In this document: positions 13,901-28,174 of the stretch, one piece after another
Layout of the letters: the number at the start of each line of letters is the position of its first letter
Numbering within the stretch: the first letter of the stretch is position 1
Assembly: GCF_021134715.1 (NCBI RefSeq)
Contig: NC_060024.1
Location: 9,238,001 to 9,302,000, forward strand
Source of the DNA: Daphnia pulex
Lineage: Eukaryota > Arthropoda > Branchiopoda > Diplostraca > Daphniidae
Reading direction: 5' to 3'
DNA length: 64,000 bases
Position numbers and translations under genes: made by a program
Notes under the pieces: model-generated
Databases searched by the model: none
Told to the model about the DNA's origin: nothing
What the model saw: the letters and a program-made list of their open reading frames with translations, nothing else

Positions 13901-16900
13901 TGAACGTCATCAACATCGCTGTAAATATTACACCAAACAGTGATTAGACAGAAATTTACGCGTGCAACCGAGGTTGACGTAATCTCTCGCGTTCGCCGTT
14001 TTTTTTCAAATTCTTCCAACCCAAACCGCCAGACCCCCCACAGCAAATTTCTGTTCATCTTTCAGTTAATAAAACGTCAAGTAACGCAGCTGAATTCTAG
14101 TGTTTATCATAATTATAAAGAATGAAAACAAAAGAAAAACAAGTGCCCGCTAACGCACAAAAAAATTCAAATGAAAAAAAAGGCCGACAGCGCTCAATTC
14201 TCGTGCAGACACCCCGTGTCGAGTGCAAAGGCCACCAGTGAGCGAGTGAAGGGGGGTTCCTTAACTTCCTTGAAAGGTCCTCAACCCACCACCCCGGCCA
14301 AAAGGAAAATTAAGTTACACAGACCGCAACCTACAAAAAAATCCCGTTGATGTCAGTTTTAATAAACACGAGATGAAAAATCTGAACTTTTTTGGGAGAC
14401 AAACAACAAAAAAAAAAAAAAAAAAAACAGACCACAAAAAAAGTTTCCCTTCCATCCCGATGGATTTCTCACGACCGAAAACTCTGTGTGCGTGTATGTG
14501 ACTTTGGAGGAGATGCGGCCGATAAAGTCTCTGAAAAATTGGTTGTACCTTAAGGCTTTCTATCACACATGATGTCTATTGTTTCGAGCTTCCAGCATCG
14601 ACCCCGCTGCTGCTGCTCACCTGCAACAATCCGGGTCTATTTTTTTTAATCCCCGTTTCTTTTTGGGTTTAACTGTACATGTTCTTCTTCCCCTATGAAA
14701 CATTTCTAACCATTTTTATTTTCCCTTTTTTTTCTATTTGGAAAAGAAGCACAAAGGACCACCCTACGTAATGGCTGGCGGCCAATCACGTGACAATTGT
14801 GAAATAGATGATGAAAGGAACCCTTCCACCATTCTTCCAGCTACTGACCGCAATTAATGATCCTAGGTAGGGAGAAGGAGGAGGGGCTGGAAGAGTTGAA
14901 TAGAATTTTTTAATACAATAACAATCGAAATCAACCTCAAAGGTGTTTCCTGTTTTGGACGAGACGCGCGTGTGTGTCTGTCTGTCTGTGTGTGATTATT
15001 TGTTCCAGTTGATCGGGGGCGACCAGGTTCGAGGCGCGTTCAGGAAAATAAACACACACGCACGCACGTATAGAGAGGCAGCCGGAATTACAATCCTTAT
15101 AATAAATACGCAAATGTCCGTCCGAGAGAGACGAACGAGGTGGAGGTGGTGCTGTCAGCACGTTGCAGCTGCCGCTCCCCACGCTCCAACGCTTTTGATT
15201 TCATAAACTCAAATCAATTGCAGGGCCCTTTTTGTATAACGGCGACGCCAGCTATTTGTTCTCTCTTGTTCTTTCTCTCTTTCTTTCTCTCTAGTGCTGC
15301 TCTTACGACTACCCGGTAGCCAGTTTGAAGGGGGATTTCACGAAACCTACTACAGCTGTAAAATATTTTACGACCTACAACAAATCGTGGAACAAAGAAA
15401 GAATAAAAGGAAAAAAGAGAAGCGAACCCATCATCACGCAAGAAACACTAGCTACTACTACTACTACTACTTCGGGACTATTTCGGGAAATGGCTTTTGA
15501 GTATAAAGAGCAAAGGCAGTCGTGTAATGGAGGAACGCGAGACCGTTACGACCCAAGTGAAACAAAAAGAAAGAAAAGGGTTAAACGATTCCCGGCGTGT
15601 CACGCCAAAGGTCGCAAACAGAAACCGTAGAAACGGTGACGACGCTGCCACACACACACACATCTAATAATTAAAAAAAGAACCGACCTACATCTCTTTG
15701 AATCGAATTTCGGCGCAAGGTTACTGGGTTTCCGATGATTCTACCCAAGTCTAATATTTAGTAATAAGTTAATAACGGTGAGCCCCGCACCACTACGGCC
15801 GGAGCAAGATTCCGGGGTCGCGGCGGTTAGGAGGAGGAAGGAAAAAAAGAATGGAATTCCGTTGTGCATCTAATGACGTCTCAAAACGATCGATTAAAAA
15901 CGCATCGGCATCTTGGTGGAAGAAAGAAAAAAACGGCCAAAGTTTAACATTTTTTTCCCGTTTCTTTTGAGGCATGTGGGTAGCAGCCGACTCCCGGTAA
16001 TGACAGGGCGAACTCGAGTTGATTCCTTGTACGGAAAAAAGGAAAAACTACAGGAGTTTTGCCGGTTGTCGACTGGGCGAGCAGGACTGTCAAAAACTTT
16101 CAGGTGGGATTAGTCAAACAAAGGAGAAAACGAAATAAATGATAGTGACGGGTCACGAGCCCATAAGATACTCTCCGATACTACGAAGAAAAAAACCCAA
16201 ACTCCCTTTCTCTCCCCCAGTATGTTGTTCCTCCGGGCGGATTCAACCCAGAATCACCCAGATTTCATATTTTCTCCCCCAAACAAAAACCAGTATATCT
16301 ATGCGCTCAGCTTGTGGCGCACGGTCAACTTATTACTAGTAATCATCTTTTCTCCCTGGCTAGAGATTGGACCAACGGGAGAGGAGGAGGGGGGGAGATT
16401 GGTGGGCATAGACACACGGAGGGTGCCGAGATAACGAGAAAATTCTGGCAGACGGTAAAAGAGAAGTTTCAAAACAATACACACAAATTTCAAAGAATTT
16501 CCCTATTCTCTTTCCATCCTCCCCCCACCCCCATGAAATGTTATTTTCCTTTGTGATCCACCAACCACCACCACCAGCACCACTTTATCACGAGCCGGTC
16601 GCAGTCGGGTGGTTTTGATGAATCGACATCGTGAGCTGGATTAGATATTTATATTTCGTTGTTTTTCGGCCGTTGGTCCCTCGAAAATGAACGTTTCGGG
16701 AGAGCCGATGCGATCTGATTACTTTCAACAGAAGGCACTGCTGCTGCCGTGTCCCGCCACCAGAAATAGTCTCTCTCTCTCTCTCTCCAAAAGATATTGT
16801 TTTCGATAATCAGTGGAACGTATCTAACGTTCCGGCCGGAAGTGTTGGTGGAGAGACGAAAACCACCCGAAATGGCGCGGCGGTGTGACCCGATTGCTGG

Positions 16901-19900
16901 ATGAGCAGATGCCTGTTTCTCACTTGTGCGTACGTGTGTGAGTGAGTGAAAAAAAATACACACACAGACACATAAAGAAATAAAGAAGAGATAGGGAAAA
17001 TGGCTTCGTGTGGCGTAAAAAATAACAAAACACAAGAGAGAGAGAGAGAGAGCCGAATCGCCGTAAAAGGTGCGCCCATTGTGGGTTTTAGTGGAGATAA
17101 GAATGAAAAAGTAAAAAGAACCAAAGGGGGGGATAAGAAGAAGAAGGTAAGGTAACGATCGATCTGTTTAATACTGACCGGTGGTTTCTTAGCCAAGGCC
17201 TCCAGGTGGTATGTCCACTCGAGGATGCGAAGCAGCAGGCGGTGATAGCGGTTCTCCAGCAGCCGGCCAAGTTTAGGGTTCCAGGAGGCACAACGCTGGC
17301 AAGCCGCTCCGAATTCTGCCGAATGACCGTCGATCTCTCGTTTCAGTCTCTATATCGTTTCAAACAATACAAAAATAATAATCGTAAAAAAATAAATATT
17401 AAGGCAATTCAATTTAACGACAGCCAGTGACAGCAATCATCCCCCCACCATTTTCATAGCGGTACCATCTCCGAAAAAAATGATTTCGATTGTTGTCATC
17501 AACTGTATTTTGGTTTTTTATTGCGTGAAAACAGACGGGACTCACGAAATTTCAATTATCCACAGAGAGCTACCACAAAACATCAAAGCAGAACGTTCCT
17601 TCAAACAGAAAATTGATGCCAGCTACAAGCGAAATAATCTTTTTTTCTTTCTTATTTTTAATGGATATACACCGAAGGCTTGGGGAGTCACATTACGTCG
17701 ACGATCCGCCCCCTTCTGTGAGCTGATCGATCACGTCTCTTTTACCTCTACACCGCAATCTTTTTTTATTTCTTTAAACATTTTTACAAAAGAATCAACA
17801 AAGACATAAAAGTAAAAAAACAAATTTTTCAAGAAAGGGTTTCCCAATTTAACAACAGAGAGATAAAGGGCGGTTTCACTCCGCATATGGTATGATCCGC
17901 TCTAGAGAGAGAAACTGTAGATCCACTTCCACTCGAGATAGTAGAGAAAAAACGATGAAATATACAGCCGCCAACAGTCAGGGACAGTCCCACTTGTGTT
18001 TTTACGAGTCTGCGAAGCCGTTACAACCTTTTTTTCTAATGAGAGGACACACATCTATAGACTCCCTGGCACTCTTTTCGAAAAAGGGTAAGAATAGCTG
18101 GCTCTATACAATCCGTCCGGATGGGATTTCGTTTCTAGACTGGACAGCCTGAACCCAGGGTTTGTCCAGCATAAAGAAACAAACAACACACAAACAGAGG
18201 CAAACATAGAAAAGCGACGTCAGAGTCATAAATAATCGAAAGTGAAGTCATCCTTCACACGAAAAAAAACCCACGAGTTTTACTTTAATTGCGAAGAAAA
18301 GAGGGACTTTAATAATTGGATATTATATAATATTCGGTTTCTCTTTTTCGTAGTAGACGCAGAATTGGCAATGAAAAATGATACAGCATGTCCATTGTGC
18401 ATTCCATTTACAATAGTTTTGCCCAGGCTTGCGAACAAGTGGGAGGGTTCGGGGTTTGGTTGATTGCCTGTTTACCTCCCATTTCTATTCCTATGGGCAA
18501 TCACGATGTCCACGTGACTTCCCAGGAAAAAAGAAGGAAAACCCAAGGGAGAAGAAAAAACGCCATCCATCAATGAAGGGATTATCGATTCACCACGACC
18601 TCGACTATGACATCATTTGGTTGCGAACCGAGAGAATCTAATAAGCAACAAACTGCGATTCTCCAGAAGAGAACGGCTCGAGTTGATGATGGATGAGCAA
18701 AAGATTGAGCATGACCGATCCACGGTCTTCGGGATTCGTAACGGTGACCAACACACAGCCGCGATGCTAATGTTTTTAGCATTGAAAATGATCAAGAAAA
18801 ATGAAAATAACGGATGACGTCAACGACCGACTGCTACCCCCAGCTACTACCTGTCCCGACATGTTTGAAGCAAAGAAAAAAATGGCGTTCTTTATTGTTT
18901 TTACGATGCCCATAGACAGGAAAGAAAAAGAAAAGAACGAAAAAACAACTGAGACTATTTCTCCTGAGATTGAAGTTGAGGGGTGGATTGTCTTCTCCTC
19001 AACTAGGCGTGGGTTTTCTTTCATTTCTCTTTTGTTCGAATGTGTGTCCGGCAACGGCCAAGGTCCGGAAAATACGACGTCTACTGTATAATTGGATTGG
19101 CCAACAAAGCGGCGCTGATGGCAAGGCAAAATGTGGTTTTTTAAGCAGCCGGAAACTCGGAAGGAGCTTCTTTTATCTTTATATATTTTGACTTTTTTTT
19201 ACAGTTCTCATTGCCGGACGGTTGAGAAGTGGCCAACCTTCACAGTTGATTGCAAACAACGGGCCAATTTTCTCTTTCCAACAATGAATTTGATGTTCAT
19301 GAACCTTTTCCTTCACACATGCGCACGCCGGAAGTCACTTGCGCTCCCACCTTCACTGTCTTGTGGAAATCTAACGGTGTAACAAGCTCCTTTTGACTTT
19401 TCGTTTAAAATAAAAATGACGATACCCAATTGGGCAAAAATACAACACTGATACGAAAATGATAAGGAATTGGCCAGCCGAGTTTTGGGCCACCCACGTT
19501 CTTCACACTTACACCTAGCAACGTGAATTCACGAATCAGAAAAAGAAAAATCAAGTTACCCAATCCGAACAGAGGTAATATATCCGAGAGAAAGATGATG
19601 GCAGCTAGATTCTATTCGGACATCGTATATTCCGCCACTGTCAACACACCGAGTAGAGAGAGAGAGAGAAACACAAGAGGGCCAGCAACAACGTTGGATG
19701 ATGGTTGTGTGTGTTTTTAACTATCCCCTCTTCGAGACTCTCTCGTATCACGAATGAACAAAAAAAAGCCAACCACACGGAGAGATAAGCCCAACACAAC
19801 TGGCGGCCCTCGAAGGGAACACCGAGGGTCTTACCCAATTCGCCTGGGCCGCATACACACAATACGATAGCCGATAGCTGCCGCCAGTCGGCGCCACCCA

Positions 19901-22900
19901 TTCTGAAAGAGAACTCGTTGGGGGAAATGACACATCGATATATACGATATATGTGCGCTGGGGGGACCCACGCAAGTGAATACACACACACACACACAAG
20001 CCAAACTCTCCATTTCCACGATGTCGTAAAAAAACGTGAAACTTTACTTTTTCAATTGGCAAGGACAAAATAAATATTAAAAAAACGCGCAGCGACGACT
20101 TGGACGCGGAGAGTGACACGCACCGAAATGGCCAACTGGTCCTAAAAAGGTTTCCAATCGAGACGGACGCCATTTTCTGTCAAAATTTGTTTGGTGAATT
20201 TAGAAAAGAAATATACGAGAGTCAGATGACGGTGTTGAGCGAATGTCAAGGTCCAAAAATAGCCACACGCCCACACTGTCAACTCGGGCCAAGAGATTCT
20301 TTCACGACTTCCCGATTCCATCTCCCGCGCTCTACTTTTATTTTACCCGAATCTGTCTGTCTGCCTTTTTGTTTTTTCTTTTCGTGTGTTTATTTTTACG
20401 GATCAATTTTTTGGATCAAGTGCAAAAATAACGCAACTTCATTTCGACGCTTTCATCGACAAGGACAAATGCGGAGCGGCGGAACGACGCCGTCAAATTG
20501 CGACCGCGTTTCGCGCATAACCCATTTCCTTAATGCGGAATCAAGAGAAACAGAATCTCAGGCCGCCAGGGACGCGCATTTTTGTCACCTCGGGTTTATT
20601 CCTAGCTCAATGTTGCTCCCGCGTTTCCCTCTCTCTCTATCTCTGCATGGGGTCAAACGCTGTTTTTCCCGACCACACGGGAGACCCTTCCGTCCGGTGG
20701 ATGGATCGGTGGATGTATTTTGGCACTCGACGTGCAGTAAGACGAGGGTCACAAAGCCAAGAAAAGCCACAAGAAACCAGTTGGCAAGTGGGACGGCCAT
20801 TCTAATCAACGCCGACCCATCAAGCCGTCAGTAAGTTGACATTTTGTACTACGTCAAAATTTTGTTATTCAAATTACCCGTTTTTTCCCGCTATCAATTA
20901 TATCCCGCTCAGGGTTCGCCTTTTTTTTTCTATGTTGGAAGGACGGGTGGTACGGTAGTTGCGTGACGAAACGTGAGTCCATTAGTTACGAAGCCAACAA
21001 TCTGCTGCGGCACTATGAACTCTTCTAGCCTTTTTTTTCTTCTTTCCTTTCTGTGTGTGTGTGTGTGTCAGTTGTTTGGGCGATTCTAATGGGATTCTGT
21101 AGTGCGACTATTGCTCTCGAGTCGCCCTCTATTCATCCGTCCGTCCATCCATCGGCCGTCAGCCGAATCGAGAATAAAATCCTGTTACAAGGCGTCACGC
21201 TCTGAACATTCGTTTCGTTTCCCTCTCGTCATCAGCTTTTCATTCTGTTTTTAGACGAATCGTCCTTCCCCTAACCTCGAGAGAAGAAAAATAAAAATAA
21301 AAAAACTAACCGCGACAACCCAATTTTCCACCGGCCGACGATTCACGGAAAAAACGAACGAGCGAAATGCTGCCTGACCGATTACTAATTCGAATTTTTA
21401 AAATTGAGTCACGAAAGACTCTTTCGCCATCTACAGGTTACTAAACATACTACGACGACTCCGGGTTCCCGCTTCGCGTAGGTGTTTGAAATGTCCCTGA
21501 CGGTTCTGTGATTTCCAATCACGGGTATGAAAATTCTCTGAAACGAAGTCTACGTCTACTATCTATTTCATTAAGTTTAAGTTTAAATGACTTTGAGTGT
21601 TCAAAAAAAATCAAAACGCCTAAAAATTTAAAAATCCACGATTATGGCATTTCATTGAATGTCAGGAAAAATCGAAATCACGACTTTTCCGGAAATATTA
21701 GACAAATTTCATTGATTGCCAGAAAAGTCCTAATCCGCCACAGTTCCCAAATTCCCAAATCAATCATTTTCAATGGGTAATTAATAATTCAAGGAGACAA
21801 TGATATTTCATTGCATGCCAGAAAAAAAATTCTCTTGCAAAACCTGAATTTCCCCGAAATACTGGTCACATAGTACCGCCATCTAGCGAAAGAAATAAAC
21901 AGCTCACCTTATATTCGACGATGCGCCGGTCTAGGGTTTCCCGCGTCCATTTGGGACGCAAGACGAGTTTCGGCACCTTACTCTCCATGCGTTTCAGCCA
22001 CTCGCGAAGTAATCGCAATTGTAATTGCAAATCTGTTAAAAAACAAAACAAAATTACAAATTATGATCACGCCATTTCCCATTCGCCGTAGTCAGGTGAT
22101 TCGAGATTCTTTTGTTTGTTTTTTTTCTTTTTCGCCAACTTGATAGTCTTTGCACACATTGCGGAAGAGAAAACCGAAGACGACAATAACGGAATTCGTA
22201 ATTTTGTCCATACCCGGAATGGTAACTTCAGCGTCAGTCTGGCAGCCTACGGCAACCGACTGGTTGTTGGTGCCTGTTGAGCGGGCGCCCATTTCGGCCA
22301 TTCTGAGATTCTCCAGGTCGCCATTGTCCCACGACATTTCACCGTTGAGGCTGCGACAGCTTTCTATTAAATCGCAGCTCATCAGGAAAGTGTAGTCGGC
22401 GTTGCCCAGCCAGTCCGCGTTTCCATTGTTCTGTCCGGCTGATCCCGTAGCGTTCAATGCGCCAGCGTCTTCCTTGGCGGTTAGCGGAGAAGCGCCGAAA
22501 GAGCGACGCCATTGAACTCTGCCCACACCCTTCTCCCTGTGGAATAATAAAAAGACACTCAATTACACGTCAATCCCAAAATAAAATTTAAAGAATAAAA
22601 AAAAACAATAAAAATGTTTGAAATGATGGGCTTCTGTCGAAGAACTTCCCACCCACCACGACATATGGTCAGGGAATGGCCGGAAGTGTTCCGTGATCGA
22701 TAGGAAATTGGGCTGTTACCAATTATACACATTGCGTGACTCTTTGGTTCGTTCAGACCGTTAAAAGATAAGGACTGATTGAATTTGAGGAATCACGTCT
22801 GGCAATTGTCACAGGAAACAAGGAAAAAGAGGGGCTTTATATTTTTATCGTTTCTAATCCCGAACGTCTCGTGATCTAGAACAGCTGGGCCAGCTGATAG

Positions 22901-25900
22901 TCCTCAGACCATGACAGATCGTGTTTTCTCGACTTCTCTTTTGTTATCGGGTGAAAATTGAATGAAGAATAGCCCAAAAACAAATTCTATTAGGCGACCT
23001 ATTTCTGTTGCATTTTTTAATGGATGGCTCTATTTTGTGGCGAGACTTGGGAAATATCGACATGATGAATGAGAGACGAGAAACTTTTACTTGATGCGAG
23101 TAAGGCTGTTGAAAGGCCGTTCCCACTTGAGTCGAGCTGTTACGTCCGGCGTCTGAGGGACGGCAGACGGCGGCGTATCAGATGACGGCGTTCCAGCACC
23201 TCCTGGATGGCAAGGATGCGACAACGATGACATGGAAAAACTGTTCTTCAAAGCTGACAGAGCAAAGTCTAGAAACAAAAAGAGATTTTGTCGATGGTGT
23301 GTTATTGTTTTCTTTCTTTCGAAATATCAGCAAAAACTAACCAGTAGTGAGCGAAGGTCGTGACGGCTGCTCCATCTGATACTTGAATGCATTTTTGTGG
23401 AATAGGTCGAGTGACATGCGCGTCGTGGCTGCAGACAGGTTAGCCGGCGAAAGAGCCACTCCGGGACTGAAGTGAAGTGGCGTTGAGCTAGACATTTGCA
23501 TAGGCAGCGTTTTCGTTGTGGAGCTGGGCTGGCCTCCGCTGGGCGGAGGGGACCTCCATGGTTTTTCCATTCTAAAAATCAAAAAATCAAAATATTTTAG
23601 GACATCATTTAAGTACGTAATTTTTTTTTAAATTTCTCATTCTAGAACTAGTGGAATAGTTTTTGTTGAAAGTTTAAAGTAGTCGCCCTTCTAGAGTTCT
23701 ACTTGCCCTAGTCTCCGACATATAATCACATGTCGAGATAAACAAAAAAAAAGTAGCAATGCAATTCCACGAAACTAACAAGAAAGTTTCATCGTGGTTC
23801 AATGACTGAAACAGGAGATTTCAAATTCATCCGAGCATAAACAAGAAAGCATAGGATCCAAGAGCAGTTCTCACGAACCTTATGGGAATCAAGATAACGT
23901 CTAACGTAAAGCCAGAGCCTTGAGTTCAATAGTTCAGGTCTTTAAAATAGATTAGTTTTCAGTGTAAACAAAAACAAACGGCATAGAGAAGATCCTTGAA
24001 GGGAAATAAAAACTGGCAGATGGCCTCCAGTCGATAACTTGCCGAGGTTTTTCAAATTTTTCCTAAACATTTCCGTGTTTTTTTTTTACGCTGGGCCTTT
24101 CTAGCTGGGCCATGGTCTCCATACATCTATTTCTGTGGTAAACTGGTTTGGAAATCCAAGTTAGAAAGTGTTTCAAGACCCTGCTGAAAGGAAACCAAGC
24201 GATACGAGCTCCTTATCGCGCACAATGTAAATTTCACAAGAGGAGGAGAAGTACAAGTACACTACCGTCAAAGGTAGTCATTTCTGACTGAAGCAATACT
24301 TCATTTTTTGGCAGGAGTTTCGTTCAATAACTCATTGATGAATACAAAAATCTATGGTGAGTTCGCCTGCTCTCTGTGCATTCATTGATTACCAACGTCG
24401 TTAAGTCATACTTTGAGGGCTAGCTTAAGTCTGAGAAACTGGAGCACAGCGGCCTAGCCATAAATAAGAAAATAACTAGGGCGAAATCTGTAAACCGCTA
24501 ATGATGGTTCGCAAAGAACGCTATTGGAAATTTGAATTGGAAATTTGCTTATTTTACGTGATTCAACTACGCAACTGCATTTGACGGGCCTCTTGATACC
24601 CATAATGCCTCTAGCTTTTGTAAAGTCGCATTGGCACCAACCTCGGTGTGTCACGTTACCTTTACATACGTACAGCGCATTTAAGAGATTTGCAACGAAA
24701 CCAACTGTCATCTATTACATTCACTTACACGGGTCATCGTTTTCAACTGATTAAATTCTATCCGATTCAACTTTCTTCATTCAAGAGCTGCATAAGGCAA
24801 TCAAATACATTCGGTACCCTTTTTCGGTGGTCACTTGTTTCTTTTAAAAAGCAGAACAGAACAGAATGAATGATAGGGTTTCTCCATTTCAAAATGAGAG
24901 GCCCTTAAAATAAAAAAGGCTGACTGGTTTAGCATTTGTTTTTGTCCGGACCACCTGAGAATTGGACGGCCGGAATACCAGCAGATGTTTGGCCAGTTGC
25001 GATGAATGTTCAAAGACCCCATGAGAAAGAAAAAAAAAGTCCCGACTATTACACAGATATTTTGAAGTAGATAAAAAAAAAGTTGGTTGGTGAAACCCAA
25101 ACAATATTTCAGTGTTATTACAGTTTCAAACAATTACTTAGATCTTTTTTCAACGTTAAGATGGTATCAGAATGGCCTGGACAACTTTCACCACAAAAGA
25201 CATTTTAACTTATGTGACCTCACCGCTTAAAAAGTTAGAAAGTTTTACTAAGTGGCATTGACTGAAATGGAAAGAAAAGAGAATAAACATAAAACAAAAA
25301 GAAGAAAAAACCAATGAATGAAAATCTTGGCAAATAAAGTCCCATCAATGCCTATTAAACCCGAGGAATAATAATAGAAAACGTGCCTCTAATACAGACC
25401 ACAAAATACTCGTAATAGCCTAAGGAAGTTGTTCACTAATGAGTTAACTACATCAACGCTTATACGGAACCCTCTGGCCTGTTCCTCGGTGATCTAACGG
25501 CCGGCATTTAAAAACGATTGTATACCAGTGGCAATTGAGAAACGCCTAGCTAATAAAAAACCATAATCGAAAGATAAAAAAAAGTGCATGACGCCAGACA
25601 TTCCATTCTTCCCAGTGGCCTTCTTCCTTGTCCATATAATGCTGGAAACTTGATTCCGAAAATACCAGAGTGTGTGGAATATATGAGCAGTCTGCGTTCA
25701 AGAGTTGTCGATTTACAAAAAAGGCTAGTCAAACAACTTTGCTTTAGCGCTGCACCCCAACTTGTTTCCCCCTCATTCTACAAACAAATCCGCCGGGTAT
25801 CCTATACATAATCCAAACAAAACATTGGGGGAAGAAAAAAACAAGTTTCTACCAGCATAACATTTAATGCGAAAAAGTTTCAGCTTCGGTTGAAGCCGGT

Positions 25901-26402
25901 TGAACAACAAAATTCCCAGAGTAAAAATAAAAATGTTTTTAATACCTCCTACAGAAGTTTGGGTCTGTTATGGCGCTATTTTAAATCGTTGAATAATCCA
26001 CGCTGTCAACGATTTAACGAATGCTACCCTTCCACATTTGCATGTCAAATCCCACGCACACACACACAAACAAAAAAACGCATCCCCATTTAGGGAAACC
26101 TTTCCTAATAAAAACACGCGCACCGTAGTTGAAATTCGAATAGCTGTGATCAGTGTTGCTGAAACTTTGGAGAAATAGCGAGTAAGCGAAACACGACTGA
26201 ATCGCCAGAAGGCTTTAGTGATACTCTCTCTTTCCCTACGACGTGCTTCGAAGGTCCCACCAAAGACTTACGGTTTTAAAAATACGTCTTCCAGTGGATC
26301 GTTGCCGCTCTGATGGTGCCAGGCCGTTGCAGCCTTGGTTGCTGGCCTGGGTCCGGCCGAGGGAGTCTGGTCGCCATCCCGGAAGCCATTTGGAGTGGAC
26401 AT
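7956..26402 (-). CDS. klar: Klarsicht/nesprin-type KASH protein
   Basis: Fifteen coding exons keep phase from the ATG at 26402 to the TAA at 7956: 26272-26402, 23342-23571, 23091-23268, 22214-22536, 21908-22032, 17179-17349, 12339-12458, 11912-12070, 11673-11801, 11342-11564, 10217-11238, 9780-10142, 9205-9307, 8624-9145, 7956-8545 (1462 residues). An in-frame TAA just upstream supports the start. The C-terminus is a KASH domain: a membrane helix (about 1412-1434, containing LALIALLLAAC), a luminal tail of about 28 residues, and the end GGPPPI. A Cys 24th from the end sits where nesprins bond to SUN proteins. Before it lie helical spectrin-like stretches (exons 9205-9307 and 8624-9145) and a Ser-rich region (exon 10217-11238). 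Known KASH proteins anchor in the outer nuclear membrane and tie nuclei to motors or cytoskeleton. The modest length suggests Klarsicht rather than giant MSP-300. Extra or alternative exons in the large introns cannot be excluded. Confidence 0.85.
12459..17178. other. Large intron of the KASH gene
   Basis: The 4.7 kb between coding exons 7 and 6 holds only short chance frames, A- and T-runs, CT/GA microsatellites (16770-16787, 17035-17052) and a CTA trinucleotide tract at 15452-15470. No coding exon that keeps the phase was recognised. Enhancers or alternative exons would not be visible to me. Confidence 0.5.
17350..21907. other. Large intron of the KASH gene
   Basis: This 4.6 kb holds CA and GT tracts (19981-19998, 21052-21068) and a 244-codon plus-strand open frame at 20100-20834. 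That frame is discussed under findings and not accepted as a gene. A minus-strand frame at 20585-20809 starts with a signal-peptide-like hydrophobic stretch. Otherwise I see nothing coding. Confidence 0.5.
23572..26271. other. First coding intron of the KASH gene
   Basis: The intron follows the start exon. It is A/T-rich with no recognisable coding exon. Several 60-100 codon frames on both strands lack splice partners or family features. Confidence 0.5.
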
Positions 26403-28174
26403 TCGGCTCCTTTACTTCCCTTGAAAAAAAAAAACCCTATCGTGATAGAGAAATAAAAAGAAAACAAAAAGGTTACTAGGTGATTGCAGACGACATGATT
26501 GTGAATTGTATTGCTAACGGATGGTACCAAAGGATGCCGTTAAAAATGTTAACCACTAAAAGTTCACTTTCAAGCAAGGTCATACGGCGCAATTTTTGTA
26601 TTGTGTTCACCGCAAAATGTGTGAGAGCAAGTAGAAAATCACAAGCCCTCCTACTCGTTGTAAACTGGTGGCGTAGTCTGCTGACTGAAGTCTCCCGGAG
26701 CCTCGGGCATTTCGTGCAAAGGAAATATTGCCGTGACCAAGGCTACAAGAAACGTTGGGGAATCTATACATCTCATCCGGTTTTAAATTTCATTCCGGAC
26801 GGGTAAGGTATTCCTCCGCATACGTCGCTTTCATCACCGTAACGTCAGAGGGAGGAGGAGAGTGTTACAAATTTCTACGAGTCGCTGAAAAGGGGGGGGG
26901 GGGCTGACGGAATAAACGTCTAATGCCAGCCTCCTCCTCCTCCTCCCAAAGTCTTATCGCACTCAATAATCGTAACCGTTGAAAATTCATTCAAATTGTG
27001 AAATTAAATTCCAACCAGTCACGTACACGTGGCTGTTGGAGACTTTTCCCGCGCCCTTTTTTTTACGTCGTACAAACTGAATATTAATTCTACTCCTCCT
27101 ACTCCCCCCATTGACTTATTACGAATTCAAAGTCGCGACCATGAGCCTCTTAAGTCTCTTGTGGGGTGTTTCTCTTCTTCTTTTTTTGGCCCCAGCCTAT
27201 TTGACTCACCGCATAGAGAAGAAAAAACAAATAAAAATCTACTGAATGACGAAAGTTGGGCGAAAACGAAGCCCCAGAAATCGAGTGGAAAGTTGAATAA
27301 AAACAGACGCCTAAATGAAAAAGAACAAACTAGAGAAATTGCTAGAAAAAAGACTTTTATCGATTCACATTTAATTCTCTATACAACGGTAGTCTGGCTG
27401 GGAACATATTGTTCGTCAAAAGTTTCCCACTGCAATCAAACTTGCTGAGGTGATTCGGTCAATGGCTGAAAGTGTGTGCATTACCTTGGAATGGCTACTG
27501 TTTCAATTCTGAACAACTCGAGGTGTTGATGGAAGTGTCGGCGTCGTCTTTTTGGGTGTCACTTATTCTCGGGTCACACTTAATCAAACGTTTAAACCTG
27601 TGCAAAAACATTTAAAAGTGAGGCAGTGGACAGGACAACGCCTGATGATTTGACACAACAACTCGAGCCGCCATTCACTATCGAGACTGAGCTGGGACTT
27701 GGAAGTTGGAAATTGACAAGTTCCATCCCAACACACACAACAGACTGCCACCTAGTGTTACGCCAACACAACATCCTAGCGTTTGAATTTGAAATCCAAT
27801 AGCAGGTTTCCGCAACCTTAACCGCCCGCAGTGAAACGGTCAGGCATAAACTTTCTTCAATAGGGTTGCCGCATCTTATTCTTGTTTATCAAGATGAGCT
27901 GGAGGGTATCGTTCAAAAATAACACAACCGTTTTGCTTTTAACTTTTCGTTTTAAATCCATTTACAATCAAGTGTTTCACAAGTATATGATAGATCAGTA
28001 AAAAAAAAACGGATTAATCAGGAAGACAACATTTTCTCACTGATTGCAATTTATATTCGTCCAGCAAACTTGACACATTACTAAGGCGCACGCTAACCTT
28101 ATTTATGAAGGAATGAAAAGAAGCAAAATACACTTTAAAAAGATTCGACACATTCAGTAATAAAAAAAAATGGA
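26403..28174. other. 5' region of KASH gene and intergenic space
   Basis: Minus-strand sequence just above the KASH start is a short 5' untranslated stretch with a good acceptor ending at 26420, so an upstream non-coding exon is likely. The rest holds a run of twelve G (26892-26903) next to a CTC-repeat tract (26931-26947) and no coding exon I could support. The left edge near 28175 is 3' flank of the HURP-like gene. Confidence 0.45.
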
